Below, piece after piece: positions 37,141-49,364 of a stretch of 64,000 bases of DNA. This DNA comes from Trema orientale (taxonomy: Eukaryota; Streptophyta; Magnoliopsida; Rosales; Cannabaceae), in assembly GCA_002914845.1 (NCBI GenBank), contig JXTC01000144.1, positions 62,015 through 126,014 of the forward strand, written 5' to 3'. The notes under the pieces are model-generated. The model was not told the DNA's origin and ran no database searches. It saw only the letters and a program-made list of their open reading frames with translations. Numbering within the stretch: position 1 is the stretch's first letter; every line of letters begins with the position of its first letter. The translations under genes and the position numbers were made by a program.

Positions 37141-37939
37141 CTTTCAATTAATTGGAGATTCCATCCCCTTAATTTATTATTGAGGGCCTCTCTTTCACTC
37201 ACGAGGATTCAAAATCCCATTTCATATTTTTAATTCCTATCTCATTATTATGGACGTATATGTATTTATAAATATATATATGTATACAATTATATATCAT
37301 GTGTTTGTTTTCACCACTTGCAACTTCAATTTTCTAGATGGCATTTAGATTTGACAATCTTTGTTCAAATATTTAAATTTTTCTTGTCTGTACCTATTGA
37401 AATGTTACGGATTCAATGTCCATATTTGATTGGCAAATCTACAATATTAGATAGATAACGAGAAATATTAGTGCTGTCTATTTCATCTCTCCAGTGTTAA
37501 CAGAGGTTAGCATTAAGTAATTAAAAAAAAAGCTACATAGTTTGATCTAGGATTACTAAAATACTACTAAGATGTTGAGCTTTTCACTTGTCATACGTAA
37601 GTTTGAAATGGATGGACCTAGTTACCAACTTACCACAACTATTAGTATTCGGTATCAATAAATACTCAAATTTAATAGTGTTTTTATTTCATTACAGCTA
37701 CATCTTTGCTAGAAAATAATTAAATCATGTAAAATATTTCAAAACAAATGTAAATTAAACAAGTCAATAAAATGTACAAATTACTAACGTTAGCTATTGT
37801 GAAGTTATTTTGTAGTACTTGTGCTGTAGAATTTTTTGTTTTAAAAAAAAGAACTATATCTTATAATATTTAACGAAAATTTGATGTTCAAAAAAAAGTA
37901 TGTATGGTAGGATGTTTTTTATCGAACATTTTTCGCTTA
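37141..37939. other. AT-rich spacer, nothing recognised
   Basis: No gene or clear repeat boundary. TA-rich at about 37257-37300. Confidence 0.5.
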
Positions 37940-38280
37940 TTAAAATCTTTTGTTCTTCCTTTTCAAAATAAGTAATGAATTAAAAATCTTTTGTTCTTCC
38001 TTTTCAAAATAAGTAATAAATTAAAAATCTTTTGTTCTTCTTTTGCTCAATTCCTCTTAATTTTCTATTGATTTGATTATTTGTAGCACTTTTACTAGAC
38101 ACCATCTCCTTTTAAGACAATTCTTTTACGCAAAATTCCTCTTAATAAGAAGAGAGGAAAAACATTTTTGCTTCTTGTAATTTTTTGGTCTCTTTTTGCT
38201 CTAAACCTATGAATTTTCTTTGATTTGATTATTGTACTACTTTTCCTAGACACCATCCTTCTTTTAAGACAATTCACATC
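37940..38280. repeat. Two-level tandem duplication (41 bp and about 152 bp)
   Basis: A 41-bp unit (taaaatcttttgttcttcc...) starts at about 37940, 37981 and 38022. Overlapping its end, a block 'ttttgctcaattcct...tagacaccatctccttttaag' at 38042 recurs diverged at about 38194 (tttttgctctaaacc...tagacaccatccttcttttaag). No coding content. Confidence 0.8.
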
Positions 38281-38894
38281 TTTGATTGTACAATTTTATT
38301 TTATTTATTTATTTTTTAAAATCTACAGTTTAGCACATGCTGGAGGATTTGAGTACGATATATAATCGGTTGAAAACATGAAAGAATTTACCATTAATAA
38401 ATTTTCCTCCTAGTAATTTATTGATTCTTCTATGACGTAGTGGGAGATCTGCATAAAAACTATCCATCACAGTCAAATCACTTTTTTTTTTTTCTAAGTT
38501 CGTTAAGTTTTGCAAAAAATATAAGACATAAGAGATCTACAATTATGGACATTTGCATAATAATGGCAAAAATAATAGTCATCAATCACTTACTAATCGT
38601 ATAATACATCAAGGCAAATTAGAAATATATACAAAAAGTGATAGTCATCAATCACTTTAGCCAATCTACATATTTGTATGTTTAGATTTTCCCCAAATAG
38701 AAACATGAAACTAGAAAACTCGAGAGAGAAACAAATAAGAATTATAAATGGAAACTACCTAAAAAAATTATGAAATCTCATATTTATTCTTCTAAATTAA
38801 ATTAAATTATCTCGAAACAAAAGTATGGAATATATATAATTATCTGATAGATATTCCCAAAGCATGCAAAAAGAACATTTAAAAATTTTTTAAA

Positions 38895-39092
38895 GGATGC
38901 TAGGTGTACCAAGATTTATACCAAATTTTTAATACCAATACATACGGTATTTGAGTTAACACTATTTAATTGGTGTATTAAAACTTACCACAAATAAGTT
39001 AATCATATTCACCAATTGAATATTGCCAACTCACATGCCACATGTGTTGGTATTAAAAGTTTGGTAAAAATTTTGGTACACATCGCATTATC
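38895..39092. mobile_element. MITE, second clear copy of the 805-1002 family
   Basis: Left arm gatgctaggtgtaccaagat pairs with gataatgcgatgtgtaccaa, the reverse complement of the right arm. The inner 'cactatttaatt.gtg' block is shared with 805-1002. T and A runs on both sides may hide a target duplication. Confidence 0.75.
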
Positions 39093-39509
39093 TTTTTTTA
39101 AAATGCAAAACTATCTAAACTTCAGAAAAACTTTTTTCATGACACTAAATTTTGATTATTATTATTAGATTAATACGAAATAAAAATTTTCCTAAAACAA
39201 TAAAATGAAACTAACTGTTAAATTAAATTTCCTAAATTCTAAACTCCTGACCTTTTTTTTCCATGTTTTCGTACTGAAAATTGAATATTCACACATATTT
39301 TATTCCAAATATGGACATAAATTAAATTAAATTATTCCAAAATAAAAATTCTCCTAAAATAATAAAAATAAAACTAATTATTGAATTAAATACCGTAGAA
39401 TTGTGAAAATTTGAATTTCCTTTCAAAGTTTCCAGACGAAAAATCTGAATTTTAATTATGTGTATCTTCTTTCAAATATAGATTGCATCATCACATCTAG
39501 GTGTTATTA

Positions 39510-39614
39510 TTATTATTATTATTTTTTGACAATTAAGTATGGGGGATTTGAACTCAATACCTCAAAATTAGAGGTAGGTGTAGTTACCAATCAAGTTATG
39601 CCTATAACCACACG
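39510..39614 (-). mobile_element. tRNA-derived SINE with 14-bp target duplication
   Basis: On the minus strand, 'taacttgattggtaact' (A-box-like) is followed by 'ttgagttcaaatcccc' (B-box-like) and a (taa)n tail. The flanks are tctaggtgttatta (39496-39509) and tctaggcattatta (39615-39628), 12 of 14 identical. This fits target-primed retrotransposition of a short SINE. Confidence 0.7.
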
Positions 39615-39706
39615 TCTAGGCATTATTAACATTACTACAGTAGTATCAAGTTATATATCAATGCTCCAGGTAGAAAAGGGGATTTTTAATGTAGTTATAT
39701 ATATAT

Positions 39707-40633
39707 GGTGAGGTTTCAATGGAGATTTTTGTTTTTACTCCATGGGTGAGTATTCTAATTTGAACCATTAGATATTAATCTGATGGCTATAATACTACTA
39801 GTAATTTTACTAAAAAACTTAATATAATTAATACATATATAAATATAGAAAGTTATTTAAAACATAAAAGATAGGTAACTTGATGAGTTGGTCAGATTTT
39901 TTTTTAATTTTTTTATTATTATAATTTTTATTTAAAGTCCTCAAAACAGAGGTATATTTAATAATTAATCCTATTTATAATTTTTAAAAATGAAAATTAA
40001 TTAACATACAAAATTTAAGCTAATTCATGTGTAAAGTATTTTTTTTAAAACAAAATTTCTTTCAATATAGTTCTTTATGTATGTTTGTTTTTGGGTTCAT
40101 ATCTTTAAATTAACCATGAAAAAAAATAAAATTAATGGTTCTTTTTTAAAATTGATTATTCCTATTTAAAGTTTAAAAAATAAAATATTAATTAAAATGT
40201 ATACAAATTTTAAGTTTTTCACAATTCATAGAATCATATATACTAAATAAAGAGCCAACTTCAAGTATAAAGTTTTTTTTTTTTAAAAAATATATTTTCT
40301 TTCACTGTAGTTCCTTTATGTATCATATTTTTTTAATAGAAAAAAAAGGAAAAAAATATTTTCCTAATATAAAAATATGCCTACCTTGGAATTTATCTTT
40401 TCTCCCATAAAAAAGAAATTTGATGAAATATTGAATTTATAATAGTACATATAGTCTCAAATTAAAGGTAATTAAAAATAATTAAACATTAAAGTTCAAA
40501 TTATAAAAAAAAATAAAAAAAATAAATTAGTAATTAATAAATTGAATCAAATGACTTGTTATTATAGGTTATTTCTAAATTTGTCAAACTTACCCATCCA
40601 TGGAGTAAAAATAAAAATAGCCATTGAAAACTC
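39707..40633. mobile_element. Fold-back element A in TA-rich flank
   Basis: The arms of about 48 bp are inverted: 'ggtttcaatggagatttttg' on the left and 'gttttcaatggctattttta' as complement of the right, each followed by a 'tactccatgg(g/a)tg' block. The left flank is (ta)n, and the right flank is a CA and then TA microsatellite. Its inner left part (attctaatttgaaccattag) matches the inner right part of element B, so A lies in opposite orientation to B and C. Length 927 bp, no coding capacity. Confidence 0.75.
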
Positions 40634-40673
40634 ACACACACACACACATACATATATATAAATATATATATAT

Positions 40674-41577
40674 AGGATCTTGTTTCAATGGAGTTTTTTA
40701 TTTTTGCTCCATGGATGGGTACTTTGATCAAGTTGAAAATGACTTGCTATTGCAAGTCATTTTTACCTACAACCATTCCTATTCTAATTTTTTAGAGAAT
40801 CCTCTTTCCATTGAGTTAGGAATAAGATTTGAGAATAATTTTTTAAGAAAAATAATTTGGAATAGTTTTTTAAGAAATTTTGTAATCAAAATTATTAGTA
40901 TTTAATGTTTTGATATATATAGTTTTTTTTTTTGAAAGTGTTTTGACATGGTTTGGTTTTCTTTTATTTATTTTTTATTTTTTTAGGAATATGCACATTT
41001 TCATTTTTTATCTAATAAATGGTTAGTTAGTTTTTTTTTTTTTTGGGGACCAAATACACATTAATCATGATAAAAAGAAATCACATTATTTGATTAAAAA
41101 AAATTAAAAAATATGCAAAAAATAATATTTTAATCAATAATAATCAAATCATTAATCAAAAAATAGTTGATTGTTTTATTAAAAGGTAATTTTTTATAAA
41201 ACATGTAAAATGAAAGGAAAAAAAAAAGAGAAAGAAGGTGAGTGATAACTATTAACACATTTGATTGTTAATAAAAAATTTTAAAAATAATATTTTAATC
41301 AATAATTATCAAATCATTATCAAACATGGAATAAGAATAAAAATAAAAAAAAATAATGGAAAGATGATTGAAAAAAAAAATATCCAACTCATAGGTCATA
41401 AACAGGTTGCCAATATTTTTAATCATAAATGACTTTCTATATATATACATATTAATTAGATTTTTCTTTTTTATAAAATTACTAATATTATTATAACCAT
41501 TAGATTAAAATCTAATGGTCCAAATTAGAATACCCATCTATGAAGTAAAAATAAAAAACTCCATTAAAACGTTACCC
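40674..41577. mobile_element. Fold-back element B in TA-rich flank
   Basis: Left arm 'tgtttcaatggagtttttta' and the complement of the right arm 'cgttttaatggagtttttta' agree for about 50 bp. (TA)n tracts abut both ends (about 40652-40673 and 41577-41597). Length is 904 bp, close to A and C. No coding capacity. Confidence 0.75.
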
Positions 41578-41596
41578 ATATATATGTATATATATA

Positions 41597-42497
41597 TTTT
41601 TTTTCTAATGGTATTTTTATTTTTCTCCACTGATGAGTATTTTGACAAAGTTAAAAGTAACTTGTGATTAATTCTATTTATTTCTATTTTTATTCTAAGT
41701 CATAAAAAGAAACTAATTTACTTCTACTGTAATTCTAAGTTTGGAAACATAGTGAGTTTTAGGAATAATTTTTTATATTTGTAGAATGGAATAAAAATGT
41801 TTCATTTATTTTTTTAATATTTTAATATGAAATGAAATATCGTTGGAATATAATTTCCTTTACTTCTTTTAAGACAATATTAAAAATAAATAAAATAAAA
41901 TAACGCAAATCATATTCTTTTATATAATAAGTTTAGAATGTGATTTTGTAACCTTTAAATTTTGAAAATTTGTAGTTACTATGATATGAATTTGTTTTTT
42001 TTTTTATAGAATTTAATCCTCAAGTTTCTTGTATTTTTCATTGATACGTTTAATTTAATTTCTTTTAATATGATTTAAATATATTTTTACGACAAAGTGT
42101 AATATCGTGAATTTTCCTTTTCTTTTTCCGTTTTTTTTTTTTGTGTTTTTAACCTTAAAATAAAAGTTTGTTACCTTTTGTATTAGATTAGCTTCATCAT
42201 GGAGAGTTAAAATTAATGAGAACTATCTCTTAAAAAAATTAATGAGAATTATAATATTTAGAGTACAGTGATGGAATTATATTGAAAAAAAAAATTAAAC
42301 AATAAAAATATTAATCTTAGCAGGTTAAAAACAGGTTATCCACCGTTTAAAATATTAAATAACTTCTACATTTGGATAATTATTAAATAAGTAGATTTTT
42401 TTGGTACAAGTACTTGACTTATTATAACCACTTGATCACAATCAAATGTTCTAAAATTAAAATATCCATCTATTTACCTATTGAAGAAGTACCCTGT
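41597..42497. mobile_element. Fold-back element C in TA-rich flank
   Basis: Arms are more diverged: 'ttctaatggtatttttattt' on the left, 'cttcttcaataggtaaatag' as complement of the right. The inner flanks (tttgacaaagttaaaagtaa on the left; ggttataataagtc on the right as complement) match those of B. (TA)n abuts both sides. Length 901 bp. Confidence 0.6.
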
Positions 42498-42520
42498 GTA
42501 TATATATATATATATATATA

Positions 42521-42758
42521 GGTTGACAATCCGGTAGATATTTTTTTTTAACCTATGTGTACGTATTTTTTTTAGCCGTTGGATCATTATCTAATGGTGA
42601 TCCAATGGCTATAATAAAATGCATGAAAAGACGTGCATCACTAATGATATTTCTCTTTCCTACTTTTTATAATAAAAAAATGTGCATGATAAATTTTTAT
42701 TAGCCAAATTGATATCTATACATAGGTTAAAAAAAAAAAAACCTACTGGATTGGTGCC
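42521..42758. mobile_element. Small fold-back element D between TA repeats
   Basis: Left end ggttgacaatccggtag pairs with ggcaccaatccagtagg as complement of the right, followed in both by a T-run and 'aacctatgt'. Arms extend about 50 bp. A (TA)n tract lies directly on each side (42498-42520 and 42759-42770). It has different ends from A-C, so it is a separate family with the same site preference. Confidence 0.75.
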
Positions 42759-42825
42759 TATATATATATAAAGGGTGAGGACATTTTAATATTAAACTAT
42801 ATTTTAATATTATAGGACTTGGCTT

Positions 42826-43342
42826 AAGTCTGGCCTATATTCTTATTAAGGGGCCCGAGACGGCCCACAAGCTCAGCCCATATTTTATACGGGCCTAAGT
42901 GGGTTGTGCCTAGGCAGGCCGAATATGGGCCAAATTGTGGACTTAATTTCGTTATTATTCTATGCTTTAAAGTACCAAATATATGCTTATGTGGCCTAAA
43001 ATATAGTCCTAAAACCCATTCATATTATTTTACAATTTGAATAAATTGAAAATAAACAAAAATAAGTAAATAAATAACATTAAAAGCATATAAATAAAAA
43101 TAGTTAATTGAGAAATATGTTTAAAAATATATATAATGACTAAATATAGGCCGACAGAAATATGGGCCGGGTCAGGTTTGTGTGCCTATTGTTGAGGTCC
43201 AACTGGCTTGTACTATATATAACGGGCCGACCCAGGCTCAATTAATATAGGTCAGGCCAGGCTGGTGCCATGCTTTTATTTATTTTTATTTTTTTAAGAA
43301 TGTGGGCCGGTCTACAAATTTCGGCTCACATTGACATCTCTA
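42826..43342. mobile_element. 5'-truncated second copy of the GGCCC-rich element
   Basis: This region follows 11350-11950 block by block: 'ggcttaagtctggcc', 'gaatatgggccaaa', 'ttctatgctttaaa', 'aagtaaataaataacatta', 'atatgggccgggtc', and ends ...ttgacatctcta. The first about 70 bp of the other copy are missing. No coding capacity. Confidence 0.75.
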
Positions 43343-43569
43343 CTTGTACTAACAGATACTGAAATTACAACAACGAGTTAGGTGTAAACCTTTTAATAAC
43401 ATTTAGTAATTTGCTTGTCCTAGAATTACGAATTTAGACATATAACCAGAAATTTTGATAATTATAAACTAACTATGAAAATGTAACCAAGAGTATGTGA
43501 GAGATCATTGATCATTTGAAGAAAATAAGATTCGCCTATATGTGAAAGCACACAAGTCCAATACATTAA

Positions 43570-43988
43570 GGATGTGTTTGGTAGGAAGGAAATAAAAAAG
43601 GAAAAAAGAAAAAATATATGAGAGAAAGAAAATATATGTAATGGAAAGAAAAATATATTTCCTTAATGTTGCTTGGTATGCATGAAGGAAAAAAAGTGCA
43701 GAAGATATGAAATTATAATTTGCCCTTGTTAATTATACTAATTTGTTTTGAAATTTAAGGATAAATGTATAATTTCACACTAATTATAGTTGTAGAACCT
43801 TTTCCTTCCCATTTTCTTTCCAATGTGGGGAGACTAAAAAATAGTGGGACTCATAACCTTTTTTTTCCAACCACTTTTCATTTCTTCTCTCTTTTCCCTT
43901 GTACCAAACACCCATTTTTTCATTTTTTCCTCACTTTTCTCTCCACTATTTTCTTTCCTTCCACTTTTCCGCTCTACCAAACATAGCC
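43570..43988. mobile_element. PIF/Harbinger (Tourist-like) MITE with TAA duplication
   Basis: TAA flanks the element at 43567-43569 and 43989-43991. The ends are ggatgtgtttggtagg and, as complement, ggctatgtttggtaga. Pyrimidine-rich and purine-rich arms of about 120 bp fold back on each other. The 73-codon ORF at its right arm is spurious. Confidence 0.85.
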
Positions 43989-43991
43989 TAA

Positions 43992-45185
43992 ATAGCTCAA
44001 TTATTTAAAAAAAAAAATTATTATTATTTAGTTTTGGGGTTTTCTTCATTGTTAATTCCAATGTATGTAAATTTTCTCATTTAATTCTTATAGTATAAAA
44101 AATTGCATAAATACCCCCAAATTCTCTTCTGAAAATTTCTATTGTCTATGTCTTGTTTTGTGAAAAAGTTCATTATTTTGACATGTTTTAGGAAAAAGTG
44201 ATACCAACTACAAATTTCGAGTGAAAAAATGAAATAAAAAGTCCTAGATATCAATTTTAATTTAAAAAGACATAACGAATATAATAAAATTAATCTCTCT
44301 CAGATTTAACTTAAAAAGACATCGGAAGCCAAAAAAAAAAACCTTAAAAAGACATAACAAATATAATTAAATTAATGTCTCTCAAATTTAAAAAAAAAAA
44401 CATGGTATAATTGCACGCTTAATTATTTGGCTAAAAAGAATGACAAGCATAATAGGGGGAGGAAAAAAAACAGTAACAACATAGAGCTAAGAGAATAAGC
44501 AAACAAAACGATAAAAAAATAAAACTAATAATTCATTATTTTATTACTTACCACAATAACAAGGGAAAAATAAAAAGAGACAAACAAGTGAAGCCATAGC
44601 CTTTATAGTTTTGTTTTTGCGAGACCAGGTAAAATATTGAAAAACGAAAACAAGAGAAATTTAAAAAGAAACAAGATGTATAATTATAGTTATAATTTTG
44701 AACTAAGTTAATGTTTTCTCGATTATTTGTCTTTTTAAAAAAAAAATTTGCTATTAGCAATTTTTCCACTTTAGTCCTAGAAATACATAAATTATATCAC
44801 TTTGCACCGTGTCGAACTATCAATTTTAATTATAAAACAAATGACACAGGGCAAAACGATTTGAAAGTTCAAGTGACATTTATATAACTTCTTTATATTA
44901 TAAAGAAATACAGTGCTTAAACCACTCTTTCATCTCACTACAGTCTGCTATCCAGTGTTGAAAAAAGGAGGCATTTTCGAATTAAAAACCCTTGTAAAAA
45001 TTAAATTATAATTAATGAAAATATAAGGTTATCAAAAAATTACAAAACCTAGAAAAGGTGTATGTAATTTTAAAATTAAGAAAATAATATATAAATCTTC
45101 TAATTTCTCCATTTGTGAAATAAGATTTTAATTAATACCCATTTCAGACAAATTAAAATAAATTTTAAAGAAATACTTTTTTTTT
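43992..45185. other. AT-rich spacer, nothing recognised
   Basis: Repeats of 'aaaaagacataacgaatataata' and 'cttaaaaagacataacaaatat' near 44267 and 44341 suggest a small local duplication. No gene is supported. Confidence 0.5.
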
Positions 45186-45189
45186 TGTA

Positions 45190-45860
45190 CCGAGGGGCAT
45201 GATATCACGTTCCCAAGCCCGTCCTTGCTCTGCCATTGGCGCTCGTGTACCCAGAAGGCCCTGCCCCAGTGCACAGATCATTATTTATTATCTCCATTTG
45301 TTTCCCCACTCTCTTCCACATTGCGTACGCACCACGCTCCCCCCTAAAGTTCACCAACTTCTCTTTCATGTGTCACGTCCCGAGCTCTAGATGAGACCTC
45401 GCCTCATATTCCCAAGCCAACGACTTACACAAACGCTAATAAACGACACTCATGATTGGCGCGTCTCACCGCGCGCCACCAGTTCGATTGGGGGTTAATA
45501 TTCCTTTCGTAAATGAGTATGGTACTACTTGGCAGTGTTTTGTACTGTTCTACTAGAGGGGTCCTCTAGATCGTGACCGTCGACTTAGATCGACGGCTGG
45601 GATTCTACTCTACGTACCGGATGTAATCTCTAATCTTACGCACACAACCTAGCAGTGAATCTAGTACTTAAATCTTTTACGAATTTACACAAATGTCCAG
45701 TCAGGGGAATAGTGGACGAAGGTATTATTGAGTTTAGCCGTGTCATGTAAAAAAAAAGGCAACGGGGGTATTATGGTCATATTAGTTTCAGGTGATTTTT
45801 GGGTGACGTGAAAGTATTCAACGTGCGGTTAAGCTTAGGCGCTTTTGATGGGTACTTTTG
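45190..45860. other. GC-richer island with ACGT motifs, no gene seen
   Basis: The island has raised GC and complexity, with 'tgtcacgtcccgagc' (about 45370), 'gcgcgtctcaccgcgcgcc' (about 45460) and further ACGT cores at about 45805 and 45822. ORFs of 63-70 codons here resemble no family. A promoter or gene relic is possible. Confidence 0.35.
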
Positions 45861-47062
45861 TCATTTCGTGACTTTTGGTTTGGAGAATTTGGAGGATGAG
45901 CTGTGACTCGTGAGCATGTCGTCAGTTTCAACAGGTTTTTGTTGTTATTATCGTTTTTGGTTTTGGATATAAAGATTATGGGCTTTTGATTTGGGCTGAT
46001 TTCAGACGACGAGATGGTTATCAAGCCCAATTAAAAAGCATATTTTATTCATTTCTGAAAAATTAAAAAAGAAAGAAAAACAAAAGAAGTAAGGGAAGAG
46101 ATATTTGAGCTTTATAACTAGGCTCTCTGTATTCCTAATCACGTAGAGATGTAGAACTAATTTATCGATTATCACAAATCTTTAAGTTTCAAAAAGCTAA
46201 AAGGGAAATTGATAGAAAAAGAACAATAATACAAGGAGTGATGGATTTTTGTCTAGTGGCGTTAGTATTATAATAATCATTTAATCGAAATTGTTAATTA
46301 CTAAATCACTATAATTCATAATTAATAAATACTTAATTACTACAATTGTATGAGGCGAGTTTTTATGTCTTGAAAGCATTTCATAATAACCTTATTATCA
46401 AGCTTATTAATAATGGCTTTCTCCTTTAAAAAAAATAAAATAATGACTTTCTCATTTTATTCACTGATTTATCATTTGATTACGTAGAAAAAACACACTA
46501 GAGAATCACAACTACTTCTTCTTTCCGTTAGTAAAATTTAATTATAATTTAAAACTATCAAGAACCTAAGTAATAATTAAGAAGAAGAATACTAAAAAGT
46601 AGACAATATTAATTTTTGTTTTGTTTTCAATTTTCCAAATTCCAATCTTTAATAGCTAACAAATTGATCAAATAGTTTGCATCTCATCTCCATTTTGTTT
46701 TCTCAAATCTTTATTTCATAAATTTTTTGTCACTTTATATATAGTTATATACCTTTTAATGTACTTTGTAATAACGTCATTCTTCTTCTTATTATTTTTT
46801 GAATAACTTCCTTGTAATATTTTAGAGCTGGACAGACCTATTGAGTTTACCTAAGGCGACTTAAACCCATTTTTGTAGTCATAACCTAATAGCTTATAGC
46901 TCTCGAAAAGCTCAATGATGGCAAAGCTATGTTGAATGTATGACCCTTTATCCAATTTTCTTTCCTTTCATTTTATTTTTTTACTTACTAGAAAATTACT
47001 ATGGAAAGAGTATTTGAAGAAGCAAGCAACTGAGCAAGCAAGAAAGGAAAACGAATAATGTA

Positions 47063-47422
47063 TGCCCCGTTTGGTTCGTCCATTCGAATGGATGCATTTA
47101 TATGGAAATTTTAGAATGAGTTTTAATTAGAATGAGAGATATTTGAATGGAAAAACATTAGAATGAGTTGTAATTAGAATAGGAGCATTGGAATAGACCA
47201 TTCAAAAATACCTCATCTCCTCCATTCTCATTCAAGACACAAAAAACCCATTCCAATAGTTGATGTGACTGATGAACCATTTGAATAGAAAAACTGAATT
47301 GTTGAAACAAACACTCATTCCAAAAAACCATTTGAATAGAAAATTTAGAGTTGTTGAAACAAATACCCATTCAAATAGATTTTCTATTCCATTGGAATGG
47401 AATGGTTGAAACTGACGGAGCC
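47063..47422. mobile_element. MITE with 'gccccgtttggttcg' end, copy 1
   Basis: About 75-80 per cent similar along its length to 49012-49361. Ends are gccccgtttggttcg and, as complement, ggctccgtcagtttc. Internally it holds short direct repeats of the type 'ccatttgaatagaaaa.ttgaattgttgaaacaaa'. Target duplication not readable. Spurious ORFs only. Confidence 0.7.
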
Positions 47423-47579
47423 TAGTTATTCCATAAAGTAGCTGGTAAATCAGTTACTTGAATCTTTGTCGTTAGAAAGGAAAATGTAATATCTCATTAA
47501 CAACCATTCTCCTTTGGAAAAACAAAAAAAGAAAAAAAAAGCGCATTATCAAGTCTGTCTTCTGTACAAAAACTTTGTT

Positions 47580-47745
47580 CGGCCGTTGTTACGTATTTGA
47601 CATGACCTTTTCACCCCAAAATAAAGATCATACGACGTGTCGTTTAAGGGAAGTGAGTGTTGGAGCATGCAATTTTTACTGAGACCAGGTGTCATCCTCT
47701 CCGGACTCGGAAAAGGGCATTATTTAGTTACATTGAGGCACCATC

Positions 47746-47783
<38 letters not shown>

Positions 47784-48130
47784 GGTAATACGAGGACCCA
47801 CTTTGTGTCTTTTTCCCAAATTGGGGAGGGGAGGGGACGTGGGACCCACCTAAGTTGATGAATGAGTTTTTTTTTTTTTTTTTTCTAATCTTCCACATTT
47901 GAATAAATGGGCACTGAAAAGTTTGAGTGATGGGGTTTTTTAGAATGAATGGGTTGAGTTCTGATAATATATGGGTGCGTTTTTTATTTGATTTGGAAGT
48001 GGGGGCCCCACAAGCTGCTATCAACACGTGGTAATGTCCAGATTGATGATGTGGCCCAATGAAACACGTTTTGGTTGTTGAACAACTAGGTTTGACCGCT
48101 CGGTCACCGACAGGTAGTCTAGGCTGTCAC
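47580..48130. other. GC-richer stretch with (CT)n and several ACGT cores
   Basis: It holds a (CT)n microsatellite at 47745-47782 and ACGT cores at about 47636, 47838, 48026 and 48064. No family-like ORF. Possibly regulatory or relic sequence. Confidence 0.35.
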
Positions 48131-48763
48131 GGTTACCCTAGCTTAGCCCATAAGGTGGCTACTATTTTCTCAACCCAATTTTCACTGTTTGAGCCTAACA
48201 ATCACTAACTATGTTTGTAGGAACAATGCTTTGATTTGAGGAAAATACTATTCAAAACAGAGGAGGAGTTGAAAATTGGAAAAGTTTGCCCAAAAAAAAA
48301 GGAAAAATTAAAAAAAAAAAAAGAACACCACACGTGCACAAACAATGATGCAATTATTTGAGAGTTTGTGGGGGCCCACTTGAATGGGGAGGGGCCTACG
48401 TGCCTTGTAGTTTTTTTTTTTTTCAACAATAAATGCAAAAGTTTGGGGGGGATTGCACTTGAAGAGGATAAGAAAGCAAGAAAGAATCATTAGAACATAA
48501 TTCAAAGATGTTGTAATTAAGTGGGTGCTAATGAAGTTTCCATGATTAAAGAGTTGTGGGTTGTGTCTGGTTGGAGAGAAAAAAGAAACGAAAAAGAAAA
48601 AAAAGAGAGCGTGGAATGGTTGTGGGTCTCACTTTCTCTTTGGTCTTTCTTTGTATCGAATGCAAAGTACAAATGAGAAAATGAGAATGAAAATCAATGC
48701 CACGAGGGGAAGAGTGATCACTTAAAAGAGGAAATGACCCTACCAAAATTATTTTGGAATATA

Positions 48764-48783
48764 AGAGAGAGAGAGAGAGAGAG
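48764..48783. repeat. (GA)n microsatellite
   Basis: Ten uninterrupted GA units. Confidence 0.9.
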
Positions 48784-49011
48784 TTGGGCCAACTGTTTAG
48801 CTAAGCTTATTTTTCAATTATGGTAAACTTAAGCAAGCTTGGAAGGTACTGGCTGGCCCAGCTAGCCCAAAGAGAGATTACAGCTAGATGCTCTTACTAA
48901 TTTGTTCTCTCATGAGATTTTGACCTGTCTCGTTTGTATTTTGCTCAAGGAATTGAAAAGAAAGGGAAATCATTTCAAAAGGATCTTCTCTTGGATTCAC
49001 CGATTAACAGT

Positions 49012-49361
49012 GGCCCCGTTTAGTTCGCCTATTTGAATGAAAATTGTAGAATGTGTTATAATTGGAATGGGAGACATTTGGATGGAAAAAATAGTGGAAT
49101 GCGTTGTAATTAGAATGGGAATATTGGAATGGACCATTCAAAAATACCTCCCTCCCTCCCTCCATTCTCATTCAAGACATAAAAAAACCATTCTAATGGT
49201 TAATTTTTCGGATGGACTATTTAAATGGAAAAATTGAATTGTTGAAACAAACGCACATTCTAAAAGATCATTTGAATGTAAAAACTGAATTGTTGGAACA
49301 AACACACATTCAAATAGATTTTTCATTCCAATAGAATGGAATGGTTGAAACAAACAGAGCC
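49012..49361. mobile_element. MITE with 'ggccccgttt' end, copy 2 (Tourist-like)
   Basis: Starts ggccccgtttagttcg and ends as complement of ggctctgtttgtttc. AGT flanks it on both sides (49009-49011, 49362-49364), a 3-bp duplication that fits a PIF/Harbinger-type insertion, though TAA/TTA is the more usual target. A (CCCT)n run lies at about 49146-49162. Confidence 0.7.
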
Positions 49362-49364
49362 AGT

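Noticed and set aside
43765..43986. 73-codon ORF rich in Phe and Ser
   Set aside because: It is the pyrimidine-rich arm of the Tourist-like MITE.
47158..49353. ORFs on the minus strand with repeated 'CLFQQF' or 'FVPTIQF' pieces
   Set aside because: They read the internal direct repeats of the MITEs at 47063-47422 and 49012-49361.
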